A stretch of 64,000 nucleotides of DNA from Phycomyces blakesleeanus NRRL 1555(-) (lineage: Eukaryota; Mucoromycota; Mucoromycetes; Mucorales; Phycomycetaceae). Location of the stretch: assembly GCF_001638985.1 (NCBI RefSeq), contig NW_017265148.1:1005492-1069491 (forward strand), written 5' to 3'. The notes below the pieces were generated by a model. It worked only from the letters and a program-made list of their open reading frames with translations, had not been told where the DNA came from and did not search any database. Below, one piece after another: positions 10,470-22,300 of this stretch (position 1 is its first letter; each line of letters begins with the position of its first letter). Made by a program: the position numbers and the translations under genes.

Positions 10470-11642
10470 ATGTTTACCCCTGCATCTGTATTCAACATTG
10501 ACAAATGTGCAGGCTCTTGGGATGGAGTGAATGCATCAATTCACAACTACTCAATCCAGTCCCTTGTACATCCTAATAAGACAATATTGCTTTTCACTTC
10601 TCCAGGAAGTGAAGTTCTCTTCAACCGGAATGCAACTGTTTTTGCTTGGGCTAGAGGAATAAACCCCGTAAGTGCTGTATTCAGCATTGGAAAAATGGTC
10701 TCTAAGGATGAGTTCTATGAACTCATGGTTTAACAACTTGGACCCACAGCATCTTTGTTATATCCAACATAATCGTAGAATTAAGTTAAAAGTACAGACA
10801 CTCAATAAATACGTACATTGAGTTACCAACAACTAGTAACGATACTAAAATATATACCTTCCCTTATACAAGGAAATTACGTAAAGAACATACTAAGACA
10901 AATACTAAGACTCTAGTCAATAACACTAAAAACATAAGAACTAAATCATAGAAGATAATGGTAGAGAAACAGACATTACATGATATCATCATATCATTAC
11001 CAAGCTAAATACAATGTCTATATAAACACACAATACTAATAGCAATAGAACATCATCTCTTTTCTGATTCTTTCACTTCTTCTAATAAAACAAAGTCTCA
11101 CCGTACTCTCGTCTGCACTTACTTTATTTTATACCTTATTTTTATCTCATACATAACAATCTTTCCTCTCACATTGCTCCAAATGAAAGGATCTTTTTTT
11201 CGGAGTTTTATTTCCCAATTATGAGACAAGACAAAAAGCCACTACTGATGTTACTACTGTCAAAGGCTCTCAGATCATTGCATTCTCTGGTTTCTCTTCT
11301 GATTCAAACATTATCAAGGTTCATCTTTACAATATTTCTGCCTGTCAAGTTGAGATTGATCTGTGTGATCCTCTCATACATGCTATAGAGCCTTATAGTA
11401 AAGTCATCTATGTTTGTGCTTATGTAGCTCAGTATGGACAGTTACATGGCAAGGCTGCAGTGTTCTTGAATATTTCAGCTCTGTCTCTAATCCACCCACT
11501 ACAGTCTTTAATTTATATTGGAGAATGCTTCAACGCTTCCATATTGACCTGTTTTAAGACTATGCTTGACTATTGTTGTTACTGCCAACAGGAGGAACAT
11601 CTGATTTTGGCTTGCTCCACATGCTCACCTCATCGATTCTAG
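10470..11642 (+). pseudogene. LINE ORF1 (gag-like) relic, split by a solo LTR
   Basis: The frame from 10470 (MFTPASVFNIDKC...) continues after the solo LTR at 10756-11158. The LTR plus one 5-bp TSD is 408 bp, a multiple of three, so the same frame resumes and runs to a TAG at 11640-11642. Two in-frame stops (TAA just after 10730 and TGA near 11185) interrupt about 255 codons. Near the C-terminus a Cys/His cluster (CCYCQQEEHLILACSTC) resembles the zinc knuckle of LINE ORF1 proteins, and an ORF2 start lies 23 bp downstream. The protein would be the nucleic-acid-binding partner of the LINE. It is non-functional here. Confidence 0.65.
10756..11158 (+). mobile_element. Solo LTR, family B, with 5-bp TSD, inside the LINE relic
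   Basis: The 403-bp segment begins TGTTATATCCAACATAATC and ends TAACA, flanked by ATCTT on both sides (10751-10755 and 11159-11163). It is clearly homologous to the LTRs at 852 and 42365. It contains TCTATATAAAC (TATA-like) and AATAAAAC. It inserted into the LINE ORF1 above. Confidence 0.93.
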
Positions 11643-11664
11643 TGCACCTGAGTAACTCTCCTCA

Positions 11665-11913
11665 ATGAACGGCAATTCAATTTGTCTAGGGACTCTCAAT
11701 GTGAGAGATCTAGACAATATGATATCAAATCCGTCTTTACCTAAATATCTTCTATGCCAATACCTACGACCCCTCAAACCTCAATTTTTCAACTTGCTCT
11801 TCTGGGGACTCACTCTCTACAGATCCAAAAACCTAAAAAAAGGACACACAAACCGATTCCATTGCTTAGATAGCCTTATTATTTTTCTTTCTCTATTTCA
11901 GAATATATTTTAA
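11665..11913 (+). pseudogene. LINE ORF2 relic, N-terminal endonuclease fragment
   Basis: The ORF begins MNGNSICLGTLNVRDLDN..., which fits the start of an APE-type endonuclease domain in fungal LINE ORF2 (xLNVRGLxN), followed by a YLRPLKPQFF segment similar to the next helix. The similarity fades within about 50 residues and the ORF ends at 11913 with no reverse transcriptase. The 5' part of a LINE is kept while the 3' part is missing, the reverse of the usual 5' truncation, so a deletion must have removed the rest. Confidence 0.55.
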
Positions 11914-12500
11914 GACCGCGCAGTTTTTTTGCTAGTCATACCAATAAATGAAAAAGATACAGAATAATTTTGTATATTTTTAAGTATAGTTAACTGCAGC
12001 TAAGATAATAGTAGATATAACACTATAAAAGTAGTATTTTTGAAGGTATGAATAGATCTGGTTGACTATTAAGTAATATGCAAAGCATAAACATCAGATT
12101 AATGTAGCAGTATAATTCACTATGGCTATAGGAGTAGCAACTGTGCCCAAAATAGGTACATAACTGCCATTTTTATGGTCAAAAGCCAATAATTTCTCTG
12201 CAGTTTTTGGTAAGATGGCAATATTATTAGCAACATTTTAAAAAAGTAGCATGAAATCTGTTTTTTTGTTGCTGTACAATGTCTCAAATAATCTAGAACG
12301 TGTTTGTAAGTAGTAATGACCACTTTAAGTATTGAAATATATGTTTTATTTAATATTAAAGATGTCAAGTTTTACTTGGATTAATTTTTTATGGAAGATG
12401 TGAACGAAATAGAAACATAACTGTCATTATTTTTTTTAAACCAAAACTTTTTTTTAAAAAAAGATACACTTCTCTTCTTGTTCACTTTACAATTTTATTT
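11914..12500. other. No gene recognised
   Basis: AT-rich DNA between the LINE relic and a low-complexity tract. The 80-codon minus-strand ORF at 12126-12368 has no recognisable domain. Confidence 0.45.
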
Positions 12501-12519
12501 TAATTTAAATTGCATAACG

Positions 12520-12752
12520 GCATGTAGAACATGTAGAGAATAAAAAAACATAAGGTGTATAAAGAATAAAAAAAAGATAGGGCATATAGAGAAATAAAGA
12601 AATAGAAAACATAGAGTATATAAGAAATAAAAAAAACATAAGGTATATAGAAAAGAAAAATAATAATATAGAATACATGGGACATATAGAAAGCATAAAA
12701 AATATAGAGTATATAGAGCATATAAAAAATAAAAAATAAAAAAAGTTATAAA
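12520..12752. repeat. (ATAAAAAACATAAGGTATATAGA)n-like degenerate tandem repeat
   Basis: Degenerate purine/AT-rich units with AAATAAAAAAA and CATAAGGTRTATARAG words repeat about ten times. The Phe/Tyr/Leu-rich minus-strand ORFs across it are composition artefacts. Confidence 0.8.
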
Positions 12753-13455
12753 ATAGAAAGATTGCCCTTTGTAATGCACATATTATTATTGAAAACATAA
12801 TAAGATGCAATTACGTAGAACTGATTTCCATTTGGTAGGTATTGTATAAGGCCAACTTGATAACAAATATTATCAGCACTTATTACTGCATATGTGAGTT
12901 GTGTTTGGCAGCCTGATGAGCTGTTTTATAACCACTGTTTGACAGTTGATACAGATGAGTCGTTGGCAGCCACGTAATGTTCCTTTATTACTTCAACAAA
13001 AGCAAGGAAATGAAGAGAGCCAAGTGAATCCTCATGCTGGAAGAAGAATACAACCACACTAACGAGCCAGCTGTAAGCAATTATGTTATGGTTGCTAAAG
13101 TAAATAAATAAATATAATGTAAGCAACTTTTAATTTTATATTGAAAAATTATATACTTACTTTCTGTAAGGACAGGTAAATATCACGTAATGATTACTGC
13201 GGCCTCTTTCATTTCTTCTTTGTTGATATATGCAAGATAAATACACAGTCAAATTCATCTATAAACAACCAGCAACAACAATCGTATAATCACTAATATC
13301 AGAAATCATCAAACCCAAAGTTTGTTGATAGTATCTAGTTAAGGCATCCTTCACACTAGGGCCGTTTACACCTTTTACCAAATCATCATTCAAATGTGCA
13401 AATTGATGAAATGGCTCCCACAACTGCGCACCACTAGGATCATTAAGAAGATCTA

Positions 13456-14798
13456 CAGTGAGGGGCAAAAAGAATCGCCTTTTTTTTAAATGCCGAAATC
13501 AGCAAACGTAATAGTCTTTCTCTTTTTCTCTTAAATTAACATTTTATGAAATGAACAATCAAACCAAATGCACAAAAAAGATTACTAAAATTTCCACGAA
13601 TGGATATAAAAACACGGATAATACAATTTGTGCAATCATTGTCTATGAGAGTGTTAAGAATGGCACTAGTCAGGTTGACATTGCCAAAAAAGTAGGCGTA
13701 AGCAAAGACGTGATGAAGCGTGTTCTTCAGAGCTACAAAAAAACTGGCTCACATATGGCTGCACCACGACCTGGTAGACCTTTAAAGTTAAATGAGAGAA
13801 ACAAAAGAGGAATTATGCTTCAGATTAGCCATGATCCAACACCACCAATGAGTACCATTGCTAGAACCTTGCCCACACCAGTTTCTGTAAAAACTTTGAG
13901 AAAGTTTCTTTGCAAGACTGTAATATACTCTTGAAAGATGATTCCGAAACCAAAGATTTCGGAAATCTATCATAAAAAGCGATTGCAATAGGCTAAGGAA
14001 CATCTGCACTGGAAAATGACAGATTGGAATTCCGTCATCTGGTCTGATGAGTCAAAGATCCAGCTCCATGGAAGTGATGGGCGCCAGTGTGTTCTCAGGC
14101 CAAACGGCAAGGGCTTTGAGCCCAACTTCGTCTCACCAACTGTGAAGTTTGGAGGTGGCTCCATTATGGTCTGGGGTGCTTCTATGGAAAGGCTGTCAGA
14201 GTTTTAGACGTTGTGCCTGGAAATATCGATTCCACAAAGTATGTTGCAACCTTGGAAAGAGCCTACCTCCCTTCTTTAAAGGCATTCAAAGAGAAAGATA
14301 GCTGGAGAAGATTTCTACTGCAAGAGGATAATGCTAGCTGCCATGTGAGTGTGCTGACAAGAGAATGGAAAAAAAGACAAGGTGAAGCTTTTGGGCAGCT
14401 GGCCACCTCAAAGTTCAGACTTGAATCCAATCGAGCATCTCTGGGCATATCTCAAGCGTAGAGTACGTATGAACAGATATAACCTGTATAGCGTTTATCA
14501 TTTGAGACAAGTCGTAATTAGGGAATGGAAGTTAATCCCCCAGAAGTATTTGCAAAGTTTGGTCCCAAGCATGAAGAGAAGATGGCAAGCTGTAATAGAT
14601 GCAAATGGTCATAATACCAAGTACTAAAATAAAGACTCTTCTCTAACATAATAAAAATAAGTGCTTTCAACTTTAATCTGAAGTAGTTTGGGAGCTGTAA
14701 GTGCTGTATTTGCTTCTTTTCTTTAAGCATGAAAAATAGATATATTTTGGAGAACATTCGGGATCTTAAAAAAAGGCGATTCTTTTTGCCCCTCACTG
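13456..14798 (+). mobile_element. Tc1/mariner-like element with perfect 31-bp TIRs and TA duplication
   Basis: The 1343-bp element begins CAGTGAGGGGCAAAAAGAAT and ends with the exact reverse complement. The inverted repeats match perfectly for 31 bp (13456-13486 and 14768-14798). TA flanks both ends (13454-13455 and 14799-14800). It lies inside the CACTA-like transposase coding region. Its own transposase is broken although the TIRs are perfect, which suggests that it moved recently using a transposase from elsewhere. Confidence 0.95.
13551..14627 (+). pseudogene. Tc1-like transposase, broken
   Basis: The N-terminal part (13551-13934) has the paired helix-turn-helix pattern of Tc1 transposases, with a GRP linker (PRPGRPLKLNERNKRGIM). 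The catalytic part follows: VIWSDESKIQL (first Asp), the KFGGGSIMVWG motif, LQEDNASCH (second Asp) and SDLNPIEHLWAYLK (Glu). Breaks are a TGA at 13932-13934, a TAG near 13989, a frame change near 14170 and another near 14375, the frames being 0, 2, then 0. All three catalytic residues survive in the DNA but cannot be made as one protein. Confidence 0.9.
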
Positions 14799-17448
14799 TA
14801 TATAACTTTGTCTAACATATAGCTTGGGCTGAATAAGATCAATTTCGTTCTGGATACTGATGGCCATGTTAATATAGTTATGCAATGTAAATCACTTCAC
14901 AAGAAAACTGGCATTACGGCCACCCTTGCACTTACACTTGATCAGTTTGGAAAAGATATCAATTACTCTCTCTATTGATCGAGTGGAGTAGCATCGAAGT
15001 GGACCTAGCTAGTTGACAATGAATGATATATGCATAAGATAGTGCTGCACTGGTCTGAAGACACTATGAGATATAGTCTTGTTCTGGACATGTTGCAATA
15101 AATAGTGGTGCGAGTGTTTAAAATGTCTATTGTTGTTGTTATTATTATTTTTTAAAAAAGGTTGTGATTAGTTTTGTATATAGTAATATAGTGTTAGAGG
15201 CATTATGACTTGCACATCCATCTCATCCAGCAACTCCGAAGTCAGCGTCCATTGCAATGTCAGTGCACAACCTTTGACAAGTGACAACACCGCAGTTTTC
15301 ACAGCCCTGTTTGGTAAGAACGGAACAACAAGAGTGGGAACAATGTACAGAAGAAAGTCAAGCCAATCTACTGCATGAGTGCTGTCAATTATGGAGAAGA
15401 CATTATCAAAACTGCCTTGGAATAATACTGATATATATGGTCTTGAACTTGTGATACAGTTGCCAATTGTCACAAGACCAGTTCTTGGTATGAAAAATGG
15501 GTATTCTGTGGTGGAGAGGGTATCATCTGGATGGGTATAAAAAAATTTTGTCTCCTTGGTAAGGGACACAGTGATCAAGTTGTAAATGTGCTTTCCAATT
15601 CCTCTTGCAACTAAATGAAGTTCATCCAGTGCAAAGAAGGAAGATCTGGAGAAAGTTGACAGCTCACTAAAGATGCTTGGTTGGTATATATTTTTTTATC
15701 TATTATAAGCAATTATTTAGTACAAGAAAAATCTAATTAAACCGTTATATACTTACAGGATTGCCAGTTTTGAAGTCTTCCAAAGGTCGCAAAGGAGCAG
15801 AACTATCTTCAAAGTACATTCTGTGCCATCTGTTGTCTGGGGCTTTTCCCTTTGTTTCGCAGATTCGGCAACCAAACAAACTGGCGTGTGAGCCAATGTG
15901 TGTCATGTCAGCCACAGCTGGGATATCACCAAAAGCAAGCAACAAGTGGATCTTGGCATGGCAAACCTCAACTCCATTGCTCTTGATCACCAAGTCATGC
16001 ACCTCAAGATCTTTTATTTTACTGATGATTGGCATCAGGAAAGAGTCCAAGTGGGTAGGCTTCTTGGGGCCAGGCAAGATTGCCAGTTGCAAGAGATATT
16101 CATTTGTGTATCTAAGCTTTTTATTAGTAACTTTTTTTTTGAAATTAATATATTAATTGATTTATTACCTTATTGATAGGACAAGGTTGAATACAACAGC
16201 ATGAACAATGGTGTACGAACTCTTGCCCTTTTTTTGGTTAATGAAACCATTAGTATACAACCTAATGACAATATCGTCGGGATTTGAGAACAGGCCTTGC
16301 TGCATCAACTGCTTGTAACTGTAACCATCGAAAATATTGGTGAGCTGACCAGCTACAGATTCCCGGTTTGCCCTGTAATGGAGGAGTTCTCTTGTAGCTG
16401 GATCAGTCAGCATTTGAGAAAACATATCACTGACTGACATGAGCTTCATACTGGCAGATGGTGTTTGACTTTGCTCAGGATCAGTCTTGTATCACAGTTT
16501 TCTGTAGTCAATGCAAGGTTTCTGATTGTCATTAATACCATACAATGGGCAACCATTAGGACAGACATCATACTCATAGTCCTTGACGCTTGACTTGGAC
16601 TTGAGCAAAGCATCAACAGTTTTGCCGTGGCTGATTTTAGCCCCAGGTTCTAAAAAAAAGGAACAACATCACTACATATTAGAAATTTGAAATTAAAATG
16701 TAAGATAACATAAATATTCTATTTTACCCAACATAATTTCATTGTAATCTGGAATGATTGTATTAACAAATTGGACAATGTCTCTGTAAGTTGCCCTGGA
16801 AATTCTGTGCCGAAGCATCAATTGAGAGAGATGAATACTCATCAACTCGGCCTTTGTAAAGGTATTGCTACCAATTCTGTTGCTATAGTAAATGTGAGCT
16901 TCACCCTCACTGTCTTCAAAATGACAACCGCACTTATAAGATATATCCTTGTCAATCTCCATTGCGTTCACAGCATAATATATAATGCATTATTAAATGA
17001 GTATTCTGATCACTTTCTAATAATTTACACTGATTATTATTAACTGAATTGCTAACTAATTCATTATCGCCAATAATGTTATTTCTAATATTATTTTGCA
17101 TTTTAATATCCTCTGCAATATGTTGTGAAATGATATTTGCTGATGCTAAATTGCTTTCATGAACTCTCTTATGGTTCTGAAGCTGATAGTAAGTGTTAAA
17201 CAACAGGACACATTGATTGCATTTGTGTATTTGTGCAGGTAATCTATCTCTCTGCTGATTGTTGTTGGAAGAAGACATATTCATTGCTTTAGTAAGTATT
17301 TAGTATATAAAATAAAACTGTGAAAAAGATTCTAGTGATATCTGTACAACATAAAAGAGAGCTTTACATACTCTTTATCTCAGAACAATTTGTTTATTTT
17401 TTATCTTATTTCTTGCAATGATATCACAACAATAGAAATGATGAAGAT

Positions 17449-17983
17449 TGTTGTAAATGAGTATTGACTACTGCTGTAATTGAGAATAAGTCTAAAGGAA
17501 ATAATATAAGGCCTCAGCTATTCCAGTCAAAGGTGTCTACCGATTACTTTATTATTTAACATACAGGTTTAGCATGCATGATAGTGATTATATTTCATAT
17601 GATGATGTCACTATAATATGGAATACATCAGTGGATTATTATAAGCATAATTATAACTCATAAACACATTTACTTTCGATGTTAATACTTCATTGGGACT
17701 ACACATATTTATATAATTCATCATACATTAATTATTCCAAGATCATGTTGCTCTGATTAAGGCTCAGATAGGATCGATTATCTGGCCCCAGTTATATATA
17801 ATTTTCCCAATCCAAAATAATATAAATAGCAGTAGTAGTTCAGTGTAGGAACCTGGTCAAACTTTGATATAAAATCCTTTCTCAATAAACAAAACCTACA
17901 CAAGTTCTCACGAATCTTCGTTCCTAATCTCAAATCTTGAATTCTTCCTCTTAAAAACTTCTTCAACTTCAACCACCACAACA
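17449..17983 (+). mobile_element. Solo LTR, family A, diverged copy
   Basis: This 535-bp copy of the chromovirus-1 LTR runs from TGTTGTAAATGAG to CCACCACAACA, with more substitutions than the copies at 2116 and 24380. The left flank is AAGAT. On the right, ATC comes first and then AAGAT (17987-17991), so the target duplication is offset by three bases. This may be a small insertion or coincidence. Confidence 0.9.
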
Positions 17984-18075
17984 ATCAAGATCATAAAATC
18001 AATGGTACATTTAGTAATTCTTATACTAAATAATACTGTTGCAGATTAATTCTGCTATATATATGAATATTGGGG

Positions 18076-18619
18076 TGTGGTGATCCAGACACTTGGATGT
18101 TGAATTTATCACATATAAAAACATATTCATATTGGGATAGCATATTAGCTATCATCTTGTCAGTATAAAATATATATAAACGATTAAGTAATTAGACCAA
18201 TAATTATTATAGTTAGTACTGTAGATAATATCTTAAAGAGTGTTAAGATAATTATATCATACTGCCAGGTAAACTCTGTCAGAGCAATATAGAGCTAATC
18301 TAGTAGGAAGTTCTAAAGCTCTAGTGTAAAAGAGAAACGAATAGCTAAGAGCTAAAGAAGTATGATTTATGACTTGATGTCATAATTGTAACACCAACAC
18401 TAGTTAAGCAGTAAATACACTCTAATAACCAAATATAGTAAAGGAAGAAAGCCTTAAGAAACTAAGACGTAATAACAAGAGCAGATTGTATTTTCTTATA
18501 AAAAGAGATACTTTTTATTTATGAATAAAGGACAACTGATATATAGTCTCAAAGTATTTCTATATATCTCTATTATGAAATATATTATTTTTCTATTGTT
18601 TCGTACCTGAAATATCACA
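18076..18619 (+). mobile_element. Solo LTR, family C (chromovirus 2), imperfect TSD
   Basis: The 544-bp segment begins TGTGGTGATCCAGACAC and ends CCTGAAATATCACA. It is clearly homologous to the 3' LTR at 54709-55251. The flanks are TGGGG and TAGGG, a 5-bp target duplication with one G/A difference. Confidence 0.92.
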
Positions 18620-18754
18620 TAGGGTAAATATATCAATGCTAATAGATTTTAATGGTAAATTACTTATCAAACTTCATTTTGATCATAATTAGGCTCGAAT
18701 CTTCTAAACTATTAAAGATATAAATGTCCAAAATGAAAGTATGAGTAAAGTGTA

Positions 18755-19287
18755 TGTTGTAAATGAGTATTGACTACTGCTGTAATTGAGAATAAGTATG
18801 AAGGAAATAATATAAGGCCTCAGCTATTCCAGTCAAAGGTGTCTACCAATTACTTTATTATTTAACACACAGGTTTAGCATGCGTGATAGTGATTATATT
18901 TCATATGATGATATCACCATAATATGGGATACATCAGTGGATTATTATAAGCATAATTATAACTCATAAACACATTTACTTTCGATGTTAATACTTTATT
19001 GGGACTACACACATTTATATAATTCATCATACATTAATTATCCCAAGATCACGTTGCTCTGATTATGGCTCAGATAGGATCGATTACCTGACCCCAGTCA
19101 TATAATTTTCCCAATCCAAAACAATATAAATAGCAGTAGTAGTTCAGTGTAGGAACCTAGTCAAACTTTGATATAAAATCCTTTCTCAATAAACAAAACC
19201 TACACAAGCTCTCACGAATCTTCGTTCCTAATCTCAAATCTTCAATTCTTCCTCTTAAAAACTTCTTCAGCTTCAACCACCACAACA
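18755..19287 (+). repeat. 5' LTR of chromovirus 1
   Basis: TGTTGTAAATGAG...CCACCACAACA, 533 bp. TATA-like signals are TATAAT at 19101 and ATATAAATA at 19124-19132. The presumed transcript start region contains GTAGTTCA (19139-19146). AATAAAC follows near 19190. Confidence 0.93.
19139..19146 (+). promoter_or_regulatory. Putative 5' end of transcript that could self-prime
   Basis: GTAGTTCA, 38 nt downstream of TATAAT at 19101, is the exact reverse complement of TGAACTAC just after the 5' LTR. If transcripts start here, the RNA 5' end could fold back as the reverse-transcription primer, as in Tf1 and sushi. Confidence 0.4.
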
Positions 19288-19297
19288 TTTTTTTTCA

Positions 19298-19305
19298 TGA
19301 ACTAC
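19298..19305 (+). other. Putative self-priming primer-binding site
   Basis: TGAACTAC lies 11 nt after the 5' LTR end and is complementary to GTAGTTCA in the LTR. I see no TGG-beginning match to the 3' end of a tRNA, and only 19 nt separate the LTR from the Gag ATG. Self-priming is known for Tf1/sushi chromoviruses; its use here is inferred. Confidence 0.4.
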
Positions 19306-19306
19306 C

Positions 19307-22300
19307 ATGAACCCCTCTGCTGAGAACTACCCCGCCGCCAGCATCCCTGCTCATGATGAGGATGCCATGTCCGTCATGACTGAGGAGGACCTCATCGCCA
19401 GTCTGAGTGACAACATCTCCTTTGCCAGCTCCACCCCTGGACAATTTGTCGCTCCTTCTCCCCTTTGTCCCTTGGTAGCGAATGCTGCTACAACAGTCTT
19501 GTCTTTGTCAGAGAAACTTAGACTAGAACTTCAACAGCATGGAGAGGCTGTCAGCGCTGCTCACGCTATGAATGATGAGCAAGCAGCTGAATTAGCCCTT
19601 AATAAGGTCAGACGCATCAAAGAAATGATAGATATAGAAATAGCATGCAGTCAGTACCTTTTGCCTTCTGTGAAAATTATAGAGAAGAGCAGTCGCACTG
19701 GATGGTTGACTCTTAATAGAAGAGATCTTCCTAAGTTCCAGTTGGCAGACGATGTGATTAGATCCTTCCTGAATGAAGAGGTCTTTCACTCAGTAGACCA
19801 CTTCCTTCGCACCTTCCAAAAGGTTATTGAGTCGTCCCTTCAGGACATTGAACTAGTTTGGAAGAGATTTTTGCCGCTCTGCTTGCCTCATAGTGACGAT
19901 GGATGGGTAGAGATGGATTTGAAGAAGTGTGTAGATTGAAACGTGGCCAAGATCTGCTTTACAGCAAGACATAGATCGCGCTTTGTGACATCCCATTCGG
20001 TAAAAGAGGTATTTACCATGGTAATGCTTCCTTCTGAGTCGATTGGAGATTACTCCAAGAAGTTCCTTCAGGCTGTATATGATGCCGGCCTCCCCAAAAA
20101 CGATGCTCGTGTTGCCGACCGCTTCCTCGCTTCCTTGACTAGGCAAGTACAGACACTCTTGCGGCTCACCATGACCAGATTGGACTTCAATGGCGAGACC
20201 AAAAGAGATTGGACTGTGGAGCAGTTGACGCAGATTGGCAGAGACATCCTTGGCAACAACAATCGCATGTATGCCAAAGCTACCCAACTCATTCCTGGTG
20301 CCAACATGCATACTGAGAGGAGAATGGATAAGAAGAGAATGGAGGCATACCCTCGCAAGAAGGTGCACTCCAGCAACAACCAGCAGCACCGAATCAGTAA
20401 GCCGGAGCATTCCTTCTTCTGCTCGCACCATGGTAAGAATACTACACATGAGTCGAGCAAATGCTTCACCCTGGCCAACAACAAGGCCAAAGTAGCTGCC
20501 CCCACCAAGCGCAACCCCTGCAGGCAGTGTGGAGAAAACTACTTCCGTGGCCACGTCTGTAAGGACAGTGAGCCAGTCCTAATGGTCTCGCAGGTCCCTG
20601 CCAAGGAGAAGTCTGAGCAAGTGCTCAAGGCGATCCAAGACAGTGTCGACTTGGAACTCGAAGACATGTCTTTCGACTGTAAGTACCTACTTGACAAAAT
20701 TGAGAGAAGGGTTAAAGCCAATGATGCATTTAATCTAACCACTCCTATTATTGTAGAGAACCACAAACTACTTGGAATGATTGACACTGGCAGTGCACGC
20801 ACGTTCATTAGTTTACAATGTTTGAATGAAAATTTAAATATAAATAAAACAAATTCATCAAATGGTTCCTTCAATTTCTTGTCAAAGAATAGTGGTACTA
20901 AGCGATTGGGAAAAACTGATCCTTTAAATTTTAAATATGTGAATGGAATTACGTTTAAGCATGCATCCGAGGTGTTAGAGTTTAACACAGAATTTAATTT
21001 TGATATTCTTCTTGGAAGAGATATCTTAACAAAATTGAACATCGGATTGATTAATGTTGCATACAATATCGAAGGAGAATATATTCATTCAGATAACGCT
21101 AAAGACTATGCTGCTGTGTATGAGAATCTAAATATCGATAAAGAGAAAAAGTTTGAACTGGATAATTTGCCAGCTGGTATGGAAACACAGCGAGCAGAAT
21201 TTATTCAGTCAATTCAGGCCTCACTGGATGAAAATAAGAAAATCCCAGTCGAGTCCTCTTGTCCTTTATCAGAATCTCTAATTAGATTACCCACAAAAGA
21301 AGGCGCCACAGCTTATAGACGTCAATATCCTATTCCCCATGCTCTACGACCAACACTTGATAAACAAGTAAAAGAATGGCTTGAGACAGGCACGATTGTC
21401 AAGTCCAAGACCAATACTTCCTTCAACAGTCCTATGTTGCTTGTGCCTAAAAGAAACAAAGCTGGAGAGATTCTGAGTCACCGAGTTTGTCTAGATGTGC
21501 GATTATTGAATCAGATCCTACCTCCCACATTCAACTATCCAATTCCTAAAATCCAAACGATATTCCAGAATTTGAGTGGAAAGAAATTTTTCACCACATT
21601 GGATTTATCGAATGCCTACCATCGTTTCAAAGTTGCACCTGAAGATGTTCATAAATTAACATTCACTCATTTAGATGGGCAACAATATAGCTTCATTAAA
21701 GGCTGCTTTGGCTTGAAGATGCTTACATCACAATTTCAACATGTCATGGCAACTTTGTTTGATAAAATTGACTGTGTGCAGAATTTTGTTGATGATTGTA
21801 TTGTGGCTAGCGAAACATTTGAGCAGCATGTTAAGGATGTAAAAATAGTGATTGATAGATTGACATCGGCGAAGTTGATTCTAAACTCTGATAAATGTGT
21901 CTGGTTTCAACATTCAGTGCGATTGCTTGGTTTTGTCGTCAATGAGACAGGCACCAAGGTTGATAAGCGAAAGTTGACAAACGTTGATAAATGGCCTATT
22001 CCTAAAACTGCGAAACAAATTCAGCAATTTATGGGTTTGATTAATTACTTCAGAGACTATATTCCCATGATCTCGAAGGTGGCTGAACCTATTTCACGAT
22101 TAAGTCATGCCAACAATGTAGCTGAGCTATGGACAGATGAGCAGACAAGAAGCTTTAAAGCATTAAAGGACATACTGCATCAGGATTTAATTCTTCATTA
22201 CGCAGATATGTCACGTGAAATGTATGTGGCCACAGATGCTTCCCTTTATGGAGTAGCCTGCCTGCTTTTTCAGCGCAACGATCAAGGGCGTGATAAGTAT

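Larger units (their letters stand above)
12926..17284 (-). pseudogene. CACTA-like (Transposase_21/Plavaka-type) transposase relic, multi-exon, split by a Tc1-like element
   Basis: Reading the minus strand, the N-terminal exon (17284 to ~16970) has a classic C2H2 finger (CNQC-x12-HKRVH). Exons at 16971-16693, ~16650-16165, 16092-15756 and ~15690-15160 follow, then a tail to 12926 interrupted by the insertion at 13456-14798. Family hallmarks are LAILPGPKKPTHLDSFL, GDIPAVADMTHIGSHASLFGCRIC and ALDELHLVARGIGKHIYN. Plausible GTAAGT...YAG introns include 13095-13160 and one starting at 15756. Removing the Tc1-like element and one TA restores a continuous frame (...VRQSYIDLLNDP...). At least one in-frame stop (near 16493) and others remain, so it is probably dead. 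Exon ends are approximate. Confidence 0.75.

Noticed and set aside
12495..12810. Tyr/Phe/Leu-rich minus-strand ORFs
   Set aside because: Produced by a degenerate AT-rich tandem repeat.
15761..16176. Plus-strand ORFs of 92-131 codons
   Set aside because: Antisense shadows of the CACTA-like transposase exon at 15756-16092.
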